51,590 nucleotides of DNA from Lysobacteraceae bacterium PS02065 (lineage in GTDB: Bacteria > Pseudomonadota > Gammaproteobacteria > Xanthomonadales > Rhodanobacteraceae): contig JASCPI010000036.1 in the NCBI GenBank assembly GCA_029959555.1, positions 1 through 51,590 on the forward strand. The letters run 5' to 3'. The position numbers and the translations under genes are program-made. Below, one piece after another: positions 35,533 through 44,799 of this stretch (positions are counted from its first letter, which is position 1; each line of letters begins with the position of its first letter). The notes beneath the pieces are model-generated. The model saw only the letters and a list, made by a program, of their open reading frames with translations, was not told the DNA's origin and searched no databases.

Positions 35533-36479
35533 TCGATATCCCTGCTGACGCGGTCGACGCCCTTGCGCAGGCGCGCGAGGTCGGCGCGATCACCGTCCTC
35601 GATCGGGAAGAAACGCAGCGAGCGGTGGAAACGACCGAGCGCGACGCGCGCCTGGGGATCGTCGGCTGCCGCGATCAGGATCGCGCGCAGGCGTTCGCGC
35701 ACCTTGGCGTCGAGATCGCCGCGCACCATCTCGACGCCGCGTGGCATGTCGGGGGTCTCGCGCAGGATGATGAAGTCGTTGCGGAAGAAGTCCGGCACCT
35801 TGCGCGGATCGTTCCAGTCGAGGTCGCTGACCGTGCCGACATCGACGAGATGCTTGTGCACCCACGTCGCGACGTTGCGCTCGGTGCGCGCGAACACGAA
35901 GCCGACCGCGCCGGGTGCGGGTGCATCGGTGGGCGAAGTCAGGATGTCGAGCGCCATGCCGCGCCCGAGCAGCTCCATCGCGGGCACGAAGTACGCGCTC
36001 GTCGAGGTGCGGTTCTGGAACGCGATGCGACGGCCGCGCAGGTCGTCGATCGAGCGGACGTCACCGTCCTTCCGCGCGAAATAGATCGTGTGGTAGCGCC
36101 GCGTGCCGTTGCGCTCGGACAGCACGAACGGCTCGGCGCCGGCGCGCCGCTGCAGCAGCATCGCACCGCCGGCGGTCTCCGACACCCAGTCGACGCGGCC
36201 GCGGCGCAGGTAGCTGGCCATCTGCAGCGCATCGTTGGCCATGAGCACGCGGCCTTCGCGGATGCCGACGTCGGCCATCTTCGGCACGACATAGTCGAGC
36301 AAGGCTTTCATCGCCTCGTACTGCGACTTCGGATCGTCGCTGACGCGGCCGAGCACGAGCACGCCCGGTGCCTCCGAGGCACGCACGGGGAACGGCACGG
36401 CGAGCATCGCCACGAGGACGGCCACGACCGTCCACGCCACCCTCGAACGCACGAACCCGCTGCCCACGCTCACCCCCAT
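35529..36479 (-). CDS. PhnD-like periplasmic binding protein
   Basis: This 316-aa protein has a signal peptide (VAWTVVAVLVAMLAVPFPVRASEA) and a type-2 periplasmic-binding fold related to phosphate/phosphite/phosphonate binding protein PhnD. Family features include LVLGRVSDDPKSQYEAM, GRVDWVSETAGGAMLLQ, DLRGRRIAFQNRTSTSAYF and FRNDFIILRETPDMPRG. No ABC permease or ATPase gene is nearby. Its stop overlaps the start of a diguanylate cyclase, so it most likely works as a soluble ligand sensor for that enzyme rather than in uptake. The ligand is unknown. Confidence 0.88.
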   Translation of the reverse strand: MGVSVGSGFVRSRVAWTVVAVLVAMLAVPFPVRASEAPGVLVLGRVSDDPKSQYEAMKALLDYVVPKMADVGIREGRVLMANDALQMASYLRRGRVDWVSETAGGAMLLQRRAGAEPFVLSERNGTRRYHTIYFARKDGDVRSIDDLRGRRIAFQNRTSTSAYFVPAMELLGRGMALDILTSPTDAPAPGAVGFVFARTERNVATWVHKHLVDVGTVSDLDWNDPRKVPDFFRNDFIILRETPDMPRGVEMVRGDLDAKVRERLRAILIAAADDPQARVALGRFHRSLRFFPIEDGDRADLARLRKGVDRVSRDIE

Positions 36480-36764
36480 CCGGCAAGGCCCGCGAGCCTA
36501 GCCGAAACGCGCATCCGCGCACAGGCCGGGCAGCCTCCATGGCCACACCACGCGGGTCGGACGGGCACCACCGCGCGCCGTGTCACAGCAAATCCCGTTC
36601 CACCCGCACCGGCAGACCTGCCCGGAACGCCGACGAGGGCCGATCCGTTCAGCTCGCGGCAGGTTCTGACGCGTCGGTACCGACCGAAGCGTGTCGCGAC
36701 ATCCCTGCAGGCGTCCGCCATCGCCGCCGCTCCGCCGACGGATGCGACGAACGCTCGAATTTAC

Positions 36765-36808
36765 GGACGTTTTACGGCAGCACCGTGCCGTTGATGGAGA
36801 CTTTATGG
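36765..36808 (+). promoter_or_regulatory. Putative KdpE operator pair ahead of the porin-kdp operon
   Basis: Two 13-bp direct repeats, GGACGTTTTACGG (36765-36777) and GGAGACTTTATGG (36796-36808), lie 31 bp apart. Box 2 covers the position of a -35 relative to a -10-like AAGAAT (36819-36824) and ends 58 bp before the porin start. This is the layout of PhoB/OmpR-type activation. The same pair occurs ahead of the AroQ-like genes at 45531. The rest of the 386-bp gap (36480-36865) shows no gene. Confidence 0.6.
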
Positions 36809-36865
36809 GCCGACGCCGAAGAATGCCGTGATGCCCGACCGGGTGTTTTTCCACGAGGTTCTCGC

Positions 36866-37597
36866 ATGCTCCGGCGTCTTCCACTCCACCCGCGCATCGT
36901 GCCCGCGGGGTTCCGCCTGACGGCGGCTTCCGCAGCCTGCGCACTCCTGTTTCCCGCCATCCCCGCTCATGCGGCCAGCGTGGGCGGCAACGCCGCGCTC
37001 ACCACCGACTACGTCTGGCGGGGCAGCTCGCAGAGTGACGGCCATCCCACCGCCCAGGCCGGATTCAAGGTCACGGGTGCCAGCGGCCTGTACGGCCAGC
37101 TCTGGGGTTCGGGCGTCGATTTCCCGGCGGTCAACGACGCCGACACCGAACTCGACCTCGTCGTCGGCTGGTCCGGCGAGCTCGCGGACGACTGGACGAT
37201 CGACGTCGCCGCGACGCATTACCGCTACCCGTCCACGGGCACCGACCTGGACTGGACCGAACTCGGCGCGACGCTGACCTGGCGCGACACGCTCTGGCTG
37301 CAGGTCGCACATTCGACCGATGCGCTCGCCGGCGGCGAAGCCGGCACCTACGCCCTCCTCGGCGCGCGGTGGCCGTTGTCGGACACGTTGCGGCTCGAAG
37401 CGGCCGCAGGTCACTACCGGCTCGATCCCGCCAGCGGCTACGACGACTACACGCACGCGCAGGTCGGCGCGGCATGGACGTTCAAGGCGCCGTTCGAGAT
37501 GCGCTTGACCCTGCACGACACCGACTCGGCGGCCGAGCGCGTGTTCGGCGACGGGGGTGGGTCGCGTGTCGACGCCGCGCTGTTCGCCGCGTTCTGA
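36866..37597 (+). CDS. TorF-family putative outer-membrane porin
   Basis: This 243-aa protein has a signal peptide (about residues 1-37, ending PAIPAHA). It then starts ASVGGNAALTTDYVWRGSSQS, the strongly conserved opening of the TIGR02001/TorF family. Alternating beta strands follow and the protein ends VDAALFAAF with a C-terminal Phe, as expected for a barrel. The family is predicted to form outer-membrane channels; substrates are not established. It ends 12 bp before kdpF and shares its promoter, so it may bring potassium or another solute across the outer membrane when Kdp is induced. GAGG lies before the ATG. Confidence 0.88.
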   Translation: MLRRLPLHPRIVPAGFRLTAASAACALLFPAIPAHAASVGGNAALTTDYVWRGSSQSDGHPTAQAGFKVTGASGLYGQLWGSGVDFPAVNDADTELDLVVGWSGELADDWTIDVAATHYRYPSTGTDLDWTELGATLTWRDTLWLQVAHSTDALAGGEAGTYALLGARWPLSDTLRLEAAAGHYRLDPASGYDDYTHAQVGAAWTFKAPFEMRLTLHDTDSAAERVFGDGGGSRVDAALFAAF

Positions 37598-37609
37598 CGG
37601 AGGCCTGCC

Positions 37610-37726
37610 GTGCTCGACATCCTCTGCATGGTGCTCGCACTGGCCGGCGTGATCGCCGGCGCCGGGCTCATGTTCCTGCTGATCACGTGGCGCGTCCGCA
37701 CGCCCACCGGGAGTCCCCGTGACTGA
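37610..37726 (+). CDS. kdpF: Potassium-transporting ATPase small subunit KdpF
   Basis: A GTG start with GGAGG upstream opens a 38-aa peptide, MLDILCMVLALAGVIAGAGL and onward, with a single membrane helix and a short basic tail (RVRTPTGSPRD). KdpF is a lipid-like stabiliser of the KdpFABC complex and is usually about 29 aa, so the tail is slightly long. Its stop codon lies inside kdpA (8-bp overlap). Confidence 0.82.
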   Translation: MLDILCMVLALAGVIAGAGLMFLLITWRVRTPTGSPRD

Positions 37727-39425
37727 AGCCATCGTCGTCCTCCTGCTCGTGATCGCGGCCGGCTGGCCGCTCGGGCACTACCTCGCCGCCGTGATGCGCG
37801 GTGCGCCGATGCACGGCGACCGCGTGTTCGGCGTGATCGAGAAGCCGGTCTACCGCCTGCTCGGCGTCGATCCTTCCGAAGGCATGACATGGAAGGCCTA
37901 CGCCGCTGCGTTCCTCGCCAGCAATGCCATCCTCGGCGTGCTGGCGTGGGTCGTCTTCATGACACAGGCCTGGCTGCCGCTCAATCCGAACGGCGCACCG
38001 AACATGCGCTGGGACCTCGCCCTGCACACGGCGGTGTCGTTCCTGACCAACACCAACCAGCAGCATTACTCCGGGCAGGCACAGCTCTCCCATCTCGCCC
38101 AGATGACCGGCATCGTCGGCCTGCAGGTGGTCACCCCGATGATGGGCCTCGCGCTCGTCGTGGCGACGCTCCGCGGTCTGTTCGGTGGTCGCACACCGCC
38201 TTCCGCGAGCGCGCAGGCGACCGTCGGCGACGTCGACGTCGGCAACTACTGGGCCGACGTGGTGCGTCCGAGCGTGCGCGTGATGCTGCCGCTGTGCCTG
38301 CTGTGGAGCGTGCTGCTGACGTGGCAGGGCGTGCCGTCGACACTCGACGGCGGCCCGGTCGCGACACCGGTCGACGCGAGCGCCGGGATGGCCGCACAGA
38401 AGATCCCGCTCGGACCCGTCGCGCCGATGGTCGCGGCCAAGCAGATCGGCACCAACGGCGGTGGCTGGTACGGCCCGAACAGCGCCGTGCCGCTCGAGAA
38501 CCCGACGCCGCTCTCGAACCTGCTCGAGATGGTCGCGATCCTGCTGATCCCGGTCGCGATCACGTTCATGGTCGGCGCGTTCACGGAGCGACGCCGATTC
38601 TCCGCGCTCGTGTTCGGCACGATGCTGCTGATGTCGCTGGTCTCGGGCAGTGCGGCGATCTGGTCGGAAGGTCATTCGGCGACCGCGTCGGACATCGCCG
38701 TCATGGAAGGCAAGGAGACGCGCTTCGGTGCCGGATCGTCGGCGCTGTGGGCGGCCGTGACGACGCAGACCTCGAACGGCTCCGTGAACGCGATGCACGA
38801 TTCGCTGGCACCGCTCACCGGCCTCGTCACGATCGCGAACATGCTCGTCAACGGCATCTGGGGCGGCATCGGCTGCGGCCTGCAGCAGTTCATCGTCTAC
38901 CTGCTGCTGGGCGTATTCCTCGCCGGCCTCATGACCGGACGCACGCCGGAGCTGTTCGGCCGCAAGATCGAGGCGCACGAGGTGAAGCTGCTCGCCGTGC
39001 TCGTGCTGCTGCAGCCGCTGGTGCTGCTCGGCTTCACGGCCGTGACGCTCGCCGTGCCCGAACTCACCGGGAACTCGAACCCCGGCTTCCACGCCATCAG
39101 CCAGGTCTTCTACGAGTTTACCTCGGCGTTCGCCAACAACGGCTCCGGCTTCGAAGGCCTCGGCGATGCGACCGCGTGGTGGAACCTGAGCACCACGCTG
39201 CTGCTCGTGCTCGGGCGCTACCCGGCCCTGCTGATTCCGCTCGCGATCGCCGCCTCGCTGGCGCGCAAGCGCGTCACCCCCGAAGGCATCGGCACGCTGC
39301 AGGTCGAAACCCCCACGTTCGCGCTGACGCTGGTCGCGGTCATCGTGATCCTGACGCTGCTGCAGTTCATGCCCATCCTGGTGCTCGGCCCGATCGCCGA
39401 CCACCTCGCGCTCTCCGCGCCGTGA
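37719..39425 (+). CDS. kdpA: Potassium-transporting ATPase subunit KdpA
   Basis: This 568-aa channel-like subunit binds and translocates potassium. It starts at GTG (MTEAIVVLLLVIAAGWPLG) overlapping kdpF. Selectivity-filter regions are visible in the four repeats, including TNTNQQHYSG, GTNGGGWYGPNS, TTQTSNGSVN and FANNGSGFEG. Length is normal and no break is seen. kdpB follows after 11 bp. Confidence 0.97.
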   Translation: MTEAIVVLLLVIAAGWPLGHYLAAVMRGAPMHGDRVFGVIEKPVYRLLGVDPSEGMTWKAYAAAFLASNAILGVLAWVVFMTQAWLPLNPNGAPNMRWDLALHTAVSFLTNTNQQHYSGQAQLSHLAQMTGIVGLQVVTPMMGLALVVATLRGLFGGRTPPSASAQATVGDVDVGNYWADVVRPSVRVMLPLCLLWSVLLTWQGVPSTLDGGPVATPVDASAGMAAQKIPLGPVAPMVAAKQIGTNGGGWYGPNSAVPLENPTPLSNLLEMVAILLIPVAITFMVGAFTERRRFSALVFGTMLLMSLVSGSAAIWSEGHSATASDIAVMEGKETRFGAGSSALWAAVTTQTSNGSVNAMHDSLAPLTGLVTIANMLVNGIWGGIGCGLQQFIVYLLLGVFLAGLMTGRTPELFGRKIEAHEVKLLAVLVLLQPLVLLGFTAVTLAVPELTGNSNPGFHAISQVFYEFTSAFANNGSGFEGLGDATAWWNLSTTLLLVLGRYPALLIPLAIAASLARKRVTPEGIGTLQVETPTFALTLVAVIVILTLLQFMPILVLGPIADHLALSAP

Positions 39426-39436
39426 GGATCCCGCCC

Positions 39437-41500
39437 ATGTCCACGACACCCGCACACGCCGCTCCACGCGGCCACCATGCCCTGCTCGATGCCGCGGGCC
39501 TGCGCACCGCGATCATCGCCTCGTTCGTCAAGCTCCTGCCGCAGCACGCCTTCAGGAATCCGGTGATGGCGGTCGTGTGGCTCGGCACGCTGCTGGCCGC
39601 AGGCCTCACGATCGCGGGCCTGACCTCGCGCGGCCTCGGCTGGACGGTGACCGCGCTGCTGCTCGTCACCGTGCTGTTCGCCAACTTCGCCGAGGCGGTC
39701 GCCGAGGCACGCGGACGCGGCCAGGCGGCGTCTCTGCGCCGCGCACGCAAGGACCTCGTCGCACGCCGCGTCCCGAGCGAGGGCTACACGATCGCCGCGA
39801 CGACGATCCCCGCCGCGGACCTGCGCGTCGGTGACCTCGTCGCCATCTCGGCCGGCGAGCTCGTACCGGCCGACGGCGAGATCGTCAAAGGCCTCGCGAC
39901 GATCAACGAATCGGCCGTCACCGGCGAGTCGGCGCCGGTGCTGCGTGAAGCGGGCACCGATCGCTCGGGCGTGATCGGCGGCACCAAGGTGCTGTCCGAC
40001 GAGATCGTCGTGCGCATCACCGCCGAGCCCGGCCACAGCTTCCTCGACCGCATGATCGGGCTCGTCGAAGGTGCGAGCCGCCAGAGGACGCCGAACGAGA
40101 TCGCCCTCGGCCTGCTCCTGCTGACGATGACGCTGACGTTCCTGATCGTCGTCATCACGCTGCCGTTCCTCGCGGGCTTCGTCGGCGCGACGCTCGATCC
40201 GCTGCTGCTCGTCGCGCTGCTGGTGTGCCTGATCCCGACGACGATCGGCGGCCTGTTGCCTGCGATCGGCATCGCCGGCATGAACCGCGCGCTGGCCGCG
40301 AACGTGCTCGCGAAATCGGGCAAGGCGGTCGAGGTCGCCGGCGACATCGACGTCTTGCTGCTCGACAAGACCGGCACGATCACCCACGGCGATCGCCAGG
40401 CCACCGCGTTCCACGCCCTGGCCGGCGTCGATCCCGCCGCGCTGCGCGAAGCCGCGATGCTCGCCTCGCTGGCCGACCCGACGCCCGAAGGCAAGTCGAT
40501 CGTGCAGCTGGCACGCGATCCGTCGCGCGCGATCGAGGAGCCGCCGCACGCACGCTTCGTCGCGTTCACCGCGCAGACGCGCATGTCCGGCGTCGATCTC
40601 GCCGGCGACGGCACGCGTCCGCGTTGCATCCGCAAGGGAGCATCGGACGCGATCGCGCGCCATGTCGAAGCGCTCGGCGGCGAGGTGCCGACCGAGCTCG
40701 CGGCACGCGTCGAGCAGGTCGCGCGCCGCGGCGCGACCCCGCTCGTCGTCGCCGACGGCCGCCACGTGCTCGGCGTCGTCGAACTGTCCGACGTGGTCAA
40801 GCACGGCATCAAGGCGAAGTTCGCGCACATGCGGGCGATGGGCATCCGCACGGTCATGATCACGGGCGACAACCCGCTCACCGCGGCGGCGATCGCCGCG
40901 GAAGCCGGCGTCGACGACGTCGTCGCCGAGGCCAGGCCCGAGGACAAGCTCGCACGCATCCGCGAGGAACAGGCCCGTGGCCGCCTCGTCGCGATGGTCG
41001 GCGACGGCACCAACGACGCGCCCGCGCTGGCGCAGGCCGACGTCGGCCTCGCGATGAACGCCGGCACGCAGGCTGCCAAGGAGGCCGGCAACATGGTCGA
41101 TCTCGATTCGGATCCGGCCAAGCTGCTCGAAGTGGTCGAGGTCGGCAAGCAGCAGCTCATCACGCGCGGTGCGCTGACCACGTTCTCGCTCGCCAACGAC
41201 GTGTCCAAGTACTTCGCGATCCTGCCGGCGCTGTTCGCGGGCGCGATTCCCTCGATGGCCGCGCTGAACGTGATGCAGCTGTCGAGTCCCGCCAACGCCG
41301 TGGTCGCCGCGCTCGTGTTCAACGCGATCATCATCCCGTTGCTGATCCCGCTGGCCTTGCGCGGCGTGCGTTTCCGCCCGAGCGGCGCGACCGCCCTGCT
41401 GCGCCGGAACATGCTGGTCTACGGCGTCGGTGGCATCGCGCTGCCGTTCGTCGCGATCAAGCTCATCGACCTGTTGCTGGCCGCCGTGTTCGGCGCCTGA
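39437..41500 (+). CDS. kdpB: Potassium-transporting ATPase subunit KdpB
   Basis: This 687-aa P-type ATPase subunit energises potassium uptake. Motifs are complete: actuator TGES, phosphorylation DKTGTIT with Asp310, nucleotide-binding KGASDAI and hinge GDGTNDAPALAQADVG. The ATG is placed by the family N-terminus (ALLDAAGLRTAIIASFVKL). An open frame continues far upstream inside kdpA but is only a shadow. Confidence 0.97.
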   Translation: MSTTPAHAAPRGHHALLDAAGLRTAIIASFVKLLPQHAFRNPVMAVVWLGTLLAAGLTIAGLTSRGLGWTVTALLLVTVLFANFAEAVAEARGRGQAASLRRARKDLVARRVPSEGYTIAATTIPAADLRVGDLVAISAGELVPADGEIVKGLATINESAVTGESAPVLREAGTDRSGVIGGTKVLSDEIVVRITAEPGHSFLDRMIGLVEGASRQRTPNEIALGLLLLTMTLTFLIVVITLPFLAGFVGATLDPLLLVALLVCLIPTTIGGLLPAIGIAGMNRALAANVLAKSGKAVEVAGDIDVLLLDKTGTITHGDRQATAFHALAGVDPAALREAAMLASLADPTPEGKSIVQLARDPSRAIEEPPHARFVAFTAQTRMSGVDLAGDGTRPRCIRKGASDAIARHVEALGGEVPTELAARVEQVARRGATPLVVADGRHVLGVVELSDVVKHGIKAKFAHMRAMGIRTVMITGDNPLTAAAIAAEAGVDDVVAEARPEDKLARIREEQARGRLVAMVGDGTNDAPALAQADVGLAMNAGTQAAKEAGNMVDLDSDPAKLLEVVEVGKQQLITRGALTTFSLANDVSKYFAILPALFAGAIPSMAALNVMQLSSPANAVVAALVFNAIIIPLLIPLALRGVRFRPSGATALLRRNMLVYGVGGIALPFVAIKLIDLLLAAVFGA

Positions 41501-41510
41501 GGACCCACTC

Positions 41511-42131
41511 ATGAACACAACCTCCCCGCCTGCATCGACCGTCCACGCCGACATCGCCCCCTGGCGCCCGGCCTTTGCCTTCGCGTTCATCGCGCTGCTG
41601 CTGTTCGGCTTCGCGTATTCGCTCGTCGGCACCGGCATCGGCCGCCTGCTGTTTCCTCACGAGGCGACCGGCAGCCTGATCGAGCAAGACGGTGTCGTCG
41701 TCGGCTCCTCGCTCGTCGCCCAGCCGTTCGCCGACGACCGCTACTTCCAGCCACGCCCGTCGGCCGCGACGTACGACGCGATGGCCGTCGCCGGCAGCAA
41801 CCAGGCCCGCACCAACCTGGACCTGCGTGCACGCATCGAAGAGGCACGCATGCAGGTCGCCGCACGCGAAGGCGTGGCGATCGACGCGGTGCCGTCGGAT
41901 CTCGTCACCCAGTCCGGCGGTGGCATTGATCCGCACGTGTCGCCGGAAGCCGCGCGCCTGCAGGTCGCGCGTGTCGCCCGCGCGCGTGGCCTCGCCGTGG
42001 AGCAGGTCGAAGGCCTCGTCGCGGCGCATACACAACCCGCGTCGTTCGGCGTGTTCGGCGCACCGCGCGTCAACGTGCTCGAGCTCAACCTCGCACTCGA
42101 TGCCCTGCCGCGCGCGGCGGGTGCACACTAG
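41511..42131 (+). CDS. kdpC: Potassium-transporting ATPase subunit KdpC
   Basis: This 206-aa subunit has one N-terminal membrane helix (FAFAFIALLLFGFAYSLVGTG) and the family motifs GSLIEQDGVVVGSSLVAQPF, YFQPRPSA and SGGGIDPHVSPEAARLQV. It is required for assembly and high-affinity transport of the Kdp complex. It begins 10 bp after kdpB and ends 4 bp before kdpD. Confidence 0.96.
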   Translation: MNTTSPPASTVHADIAPWRPAFAFAFIALLLFGFAYSLVGTGIGRLLFPHEATGSLIEQDGVVVGSSLVAQPFADDRYFQPRPSAATYDAMAVAGSNQARTNLDLRARIEEARMQVAAREGVAIDAVPSDLVTQSGGGIDPHVSPEAARLQVARVARARGLAVEQVEGLVAAHTQPASFGVFGAPRVNVLELNLALDALPRAAGAH

Positions 42132-42135
42132 CGCC

Positions 42136-44796
42136 ATGACGCCCGACCGCGACGCCCAGGCGGATGCCCTGCTCGCCGACCAGCGCCGCGGCGAGGAACG
42201 CGGTCGACTGACGGTGTTCCTCGGTGCCGCACCCGGCGTCGGCAAGACCTACGCGATGCTGTCGCGCGCGCGCGAGCTGCGCCGGCAGGGCCAGGATGCC
42301 GCGGTCGCGATCGTCGAGACGCACGGGCGCGGCGAGACCGCGGCGCTCGTGGAAGGCCTCGAGATCGTGCCGCGACGGCGCGTGGAGTACCAGGGCCGCA
42401 TGCTCGAGGAACTCGACCTCGACGCCGTGCTCGCGCGGCGTCCGCGCATCGCGCTGGTCGACGAACTCGCCCATCGCAACGTGCCCGGCAGCCGCCACGA
42501 GCGACGCTGGCAGGACGTCATGGAGCTGCTCGACGCGGGCATCGACGTCCATACGACGGTCAACATCCAGCACCTCGAGAGCCTCAACGACGTCGTCCAC
42601 CGCATCACCGGCATCCGCGTCGGCGAGACGGTGCCCGACATCGTCTTCGACCGCCTGCGCGACATCCGCCTGGTCGACCTGCCGCCGCGCGAACTCATCG
42701 AGCGCCTGCACCAGGGCAAGGTCTACCTGCCCGAGCAGGCCGAACGCGCACTGCACGCGTTCTTCTCGCCGTCCAACCTCGCCGCGCTGCGCGAGCTCGC
42801 GATGCAGACCGCGACCGACCTCGTCGACGACGACGTGCGCGAGGCGCACACCGCGCGCGGTGTGCCGGGCATCGCGCTGCGCCGTCGCGTCGTCGTCGCG
42901 ATCGACGGACTCGGATCGTCGGAATACCTCGTGCGCGCCGGCCGCCGCATCGCCGAGCGCCGCGACGCGCCGTGGAGCGTCGTGACCGTGCAGTCCGGAC
43001 GACCGGCGGAGGCCACACGTCAGGCCGAACTCGATCGCGCGTTCGCGCTCGCGCGCAATCTCGGCGCGGACACGACGGTGCTGCACGCGGCCCATGTCGC
43101 CGACGCGCTTCTCGATCACGCGGAGCGCGACGGCGCGTCGACGCTGGTGGTCGGGCGCACGCGCGAACGGCCGTTCGCGCGCATGTTCAACCGCACGCTG
43201 ACGCAACGGCTGCTGCAACGCGGAGCGCACTACGAGCTCGTCATCATCAGTTCGCCGCACGCGCGCGCGCGGTCGCGGCGCGGAGCACCGCCTCCGGCAT
43301 GGCCCGGTCGGCGCGATGCCCTGTGGGCTGCACTCGCGACGTTCGCGGCGACGACCGCGTCGTGGTCGGCCCAGCGCGGGTTCGGCCTCGACGACGTGTC
43401 GATGATCTTCCTCGTCGCCGTGGTACTCGTCGCCGCGCGCACGGGCATGGCCGCCGCGGTCGCGACCGCCGTGCTGTGCTTCGGCAGCTACACCTACTTC
43501 TTCATCGACCCGCGCTTCACGTTCCAGATCGGCGCACATCGCGGCGTGGTGACGGTGCTGCTGTTCCTCGCGACGGCCCTCGTCGCCGGTCGCCTCGCGT
43601 CACGGCTGCGGCAGCAGGTGCTCGCACTCAAGGCCGCGAACGCCCATGCGACGGTGCTGCAGGCACTCGGCCAGCGCCTCGGCACGGCCGCCGACCTCGG
43701 CCAGGTGCTGCAGGCGGGGCGCGCGAGCCTCGAACGCCACCTCGACGCCGATGCCTGGTTGCGCGTGGCGGACACCGAGGATCACGCCGAAGGCACGACG
43801 CTCGACGCGATCGACATCGCCGCAGTCGATTGGGTCCGCACGCACGGCCAGCCGGCGGGTCGCTTCACCGACACCTTGTCGGCCTCGGCGTGGTGGTTCC
43901 TTCCACTGCGCGACGAGAGATCCGTGATCGGTGTCGTCGGCCTGCGCTTCGCGCCGGAGGCCGGCCGTCCGGTTCCCGAACAGCACCGCCTCGTCGAGGC
44001 GATGATCGACGACGTCTCGCAAGCCGCGCAGCGCGCGCGCCTCGTCGCGGACCTCGAGCGCGCACGTGTCGGCAACGAGACCGAACGCCTGCGCTCGGCG
44101 CTGTTGTCTTCGGTGTCGCACGACCTGCGTTCGCCGCTCGCGGCGATGGTCGGCTCGGCGAGCAGCCTCGCCGGCTACGCCGACGCCATGGGTGCGGAGG
44201 ACCGCAAGGCGCTGCTCGACACGATCCTGCAGGAAGGCGACCGCCTCGACCGCTACATCCAGAACCTGCTCGACATGACACGCCTCGGCCACGAAGGCCT
44301 GAGCCTGCGCCGCGACTGGATCGGCGTCGACGAACTGGTCGGCTCGGCGGTGCGCCGCCTGCACCGCTACATGCCCGACAGCGTGCTCGGGATCGACCTC
44401 GCGCCCGGGCTGCCGCCGCTGTGGGTGCATCCGGCGCTCGTCGAGCAGGCCCTGTTCAACGTGATCGAGAACGCGGCCAAGTTCTCGCCGCCCGGCGAGC
44501 CGGTCGACGTGCGCGCTCGACTCGACGATGGCAGCCTCGTCCTCGAGGTCGCCGATCGCGGCCCGGGCATTCCGTCCGACGAACGGCACCGCATCTTCGA
44601 CATGTTCTACACGGTCGAACGCGGCGATCGCGGCCGCAAGGGCACCGGTCTCGGCCTGACGATCGCGCAGGGCATGATCGGCGCGCACGGCGGCAGCGTG
44701 CAGGCGTTGGCAGGCCGTGACGGCCGTGGCACGCTGATCCGCATGACGCTGCCCCTGATGCGACCCGACACGGCATCGCATGCCACGGAGGATTGA
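42136..44796 (+). CDS. kdpD: Sensor histidine kinase KdpD
   Basis: This 886-aa kinase responds to potassium limitation. The N-terminal KdpD domain has the Walker A GAAPGVGKT (30-38) and LVDELAHRNVPGSRH. A Usp-like domain follows (VVVAIDGLGSSEYLVRAGRR and VVGRTRERP), then four membrane helices (about 395-500) and a GAF-like region. The HisKA/HATPase core has His662 in SVSHDLRSPLAAM and KGTGLGLTIAQG. Length and domain order are standard. The gene lies directly downstream of kdpC in the same operon. Confidence 0.96.
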   Translation: MTPDRDAQADALLADQRRGEERGRLTVFLGAAPGVGKTYAMLSRARELRRQGQDAAVAIVETHGRGETAALVEGLEIVPRRRVEYQGRMLEELDLDAVLARRPRIALVDELAHRNVPGSRHERRWQDVMELLDAGIDVHTTVNIQHLESLNDVVHRITGIRVGETVPDIVFDRLRDIRLVDLPPRELIERLHQGKVYLPEQAERALHAFFSPSNLAALRELAMQTATDLVDDDVREAHTARGVPGIALRRRVVVAIDGLGSSEYLVRAGRRIAERRDAPWSVVTVQSGRPAEATRQAELDRAFALARNLGADTTVLHAAHVADALLDHAERDGASTLVVGRTRERPFARMFNRTLTQRLLQRGAHYELVIISSPHARARSRRGAPPPAWPGRRDALWAALATFAATTASWSAQRGFGLDDVSMIFLVAVVLVAARTGMAAAVATAVLCFGSYTYFFIDPRFTFQIGAHRGVVTVLLFLATALVAGRLASRLRQQVLALKAANAHATVLQALGQRLGTAADLGQVLQAGRASLERHLDADAWLRVADTEDHAEGTTLDAIDIAAVDWVRTHGQPAGRFTDTLSASAWWFLPLRDERSVIGVVGLRFAPEAGRPVPEQHRLVEAMIDDVSQAAQRARLVADLERARVGNETERLRSALLSSVSHDLRSPLAAMVGSASSLAGYADAMGAEDRKALLDTILQEGDRLDRYIQNLLDMTRLGHEGLSLRRDWIGVDELVGSAVRRLHRYMPDSVLGIDLAPGLPPLWVHPALVEQALFNVIENAAKFSPPGEPVDVRARLDDGSLVLEVADRGPGIPSDERHRIFDMFYTVERGDRGRKGTGLGLTIAQGMIGAHGGSVQALAGRDGRGTLIRMTLPLMRPDTASHATED

Positions 44797-44799
44797 GAC

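Noticed and set aside
36368..36865. Extended N-terminus of the porin (open frame from 36368)
   Set aside because: The extension runs through the promoter boxes and has no protein-like sequence; the signal peptide starts at 36866.
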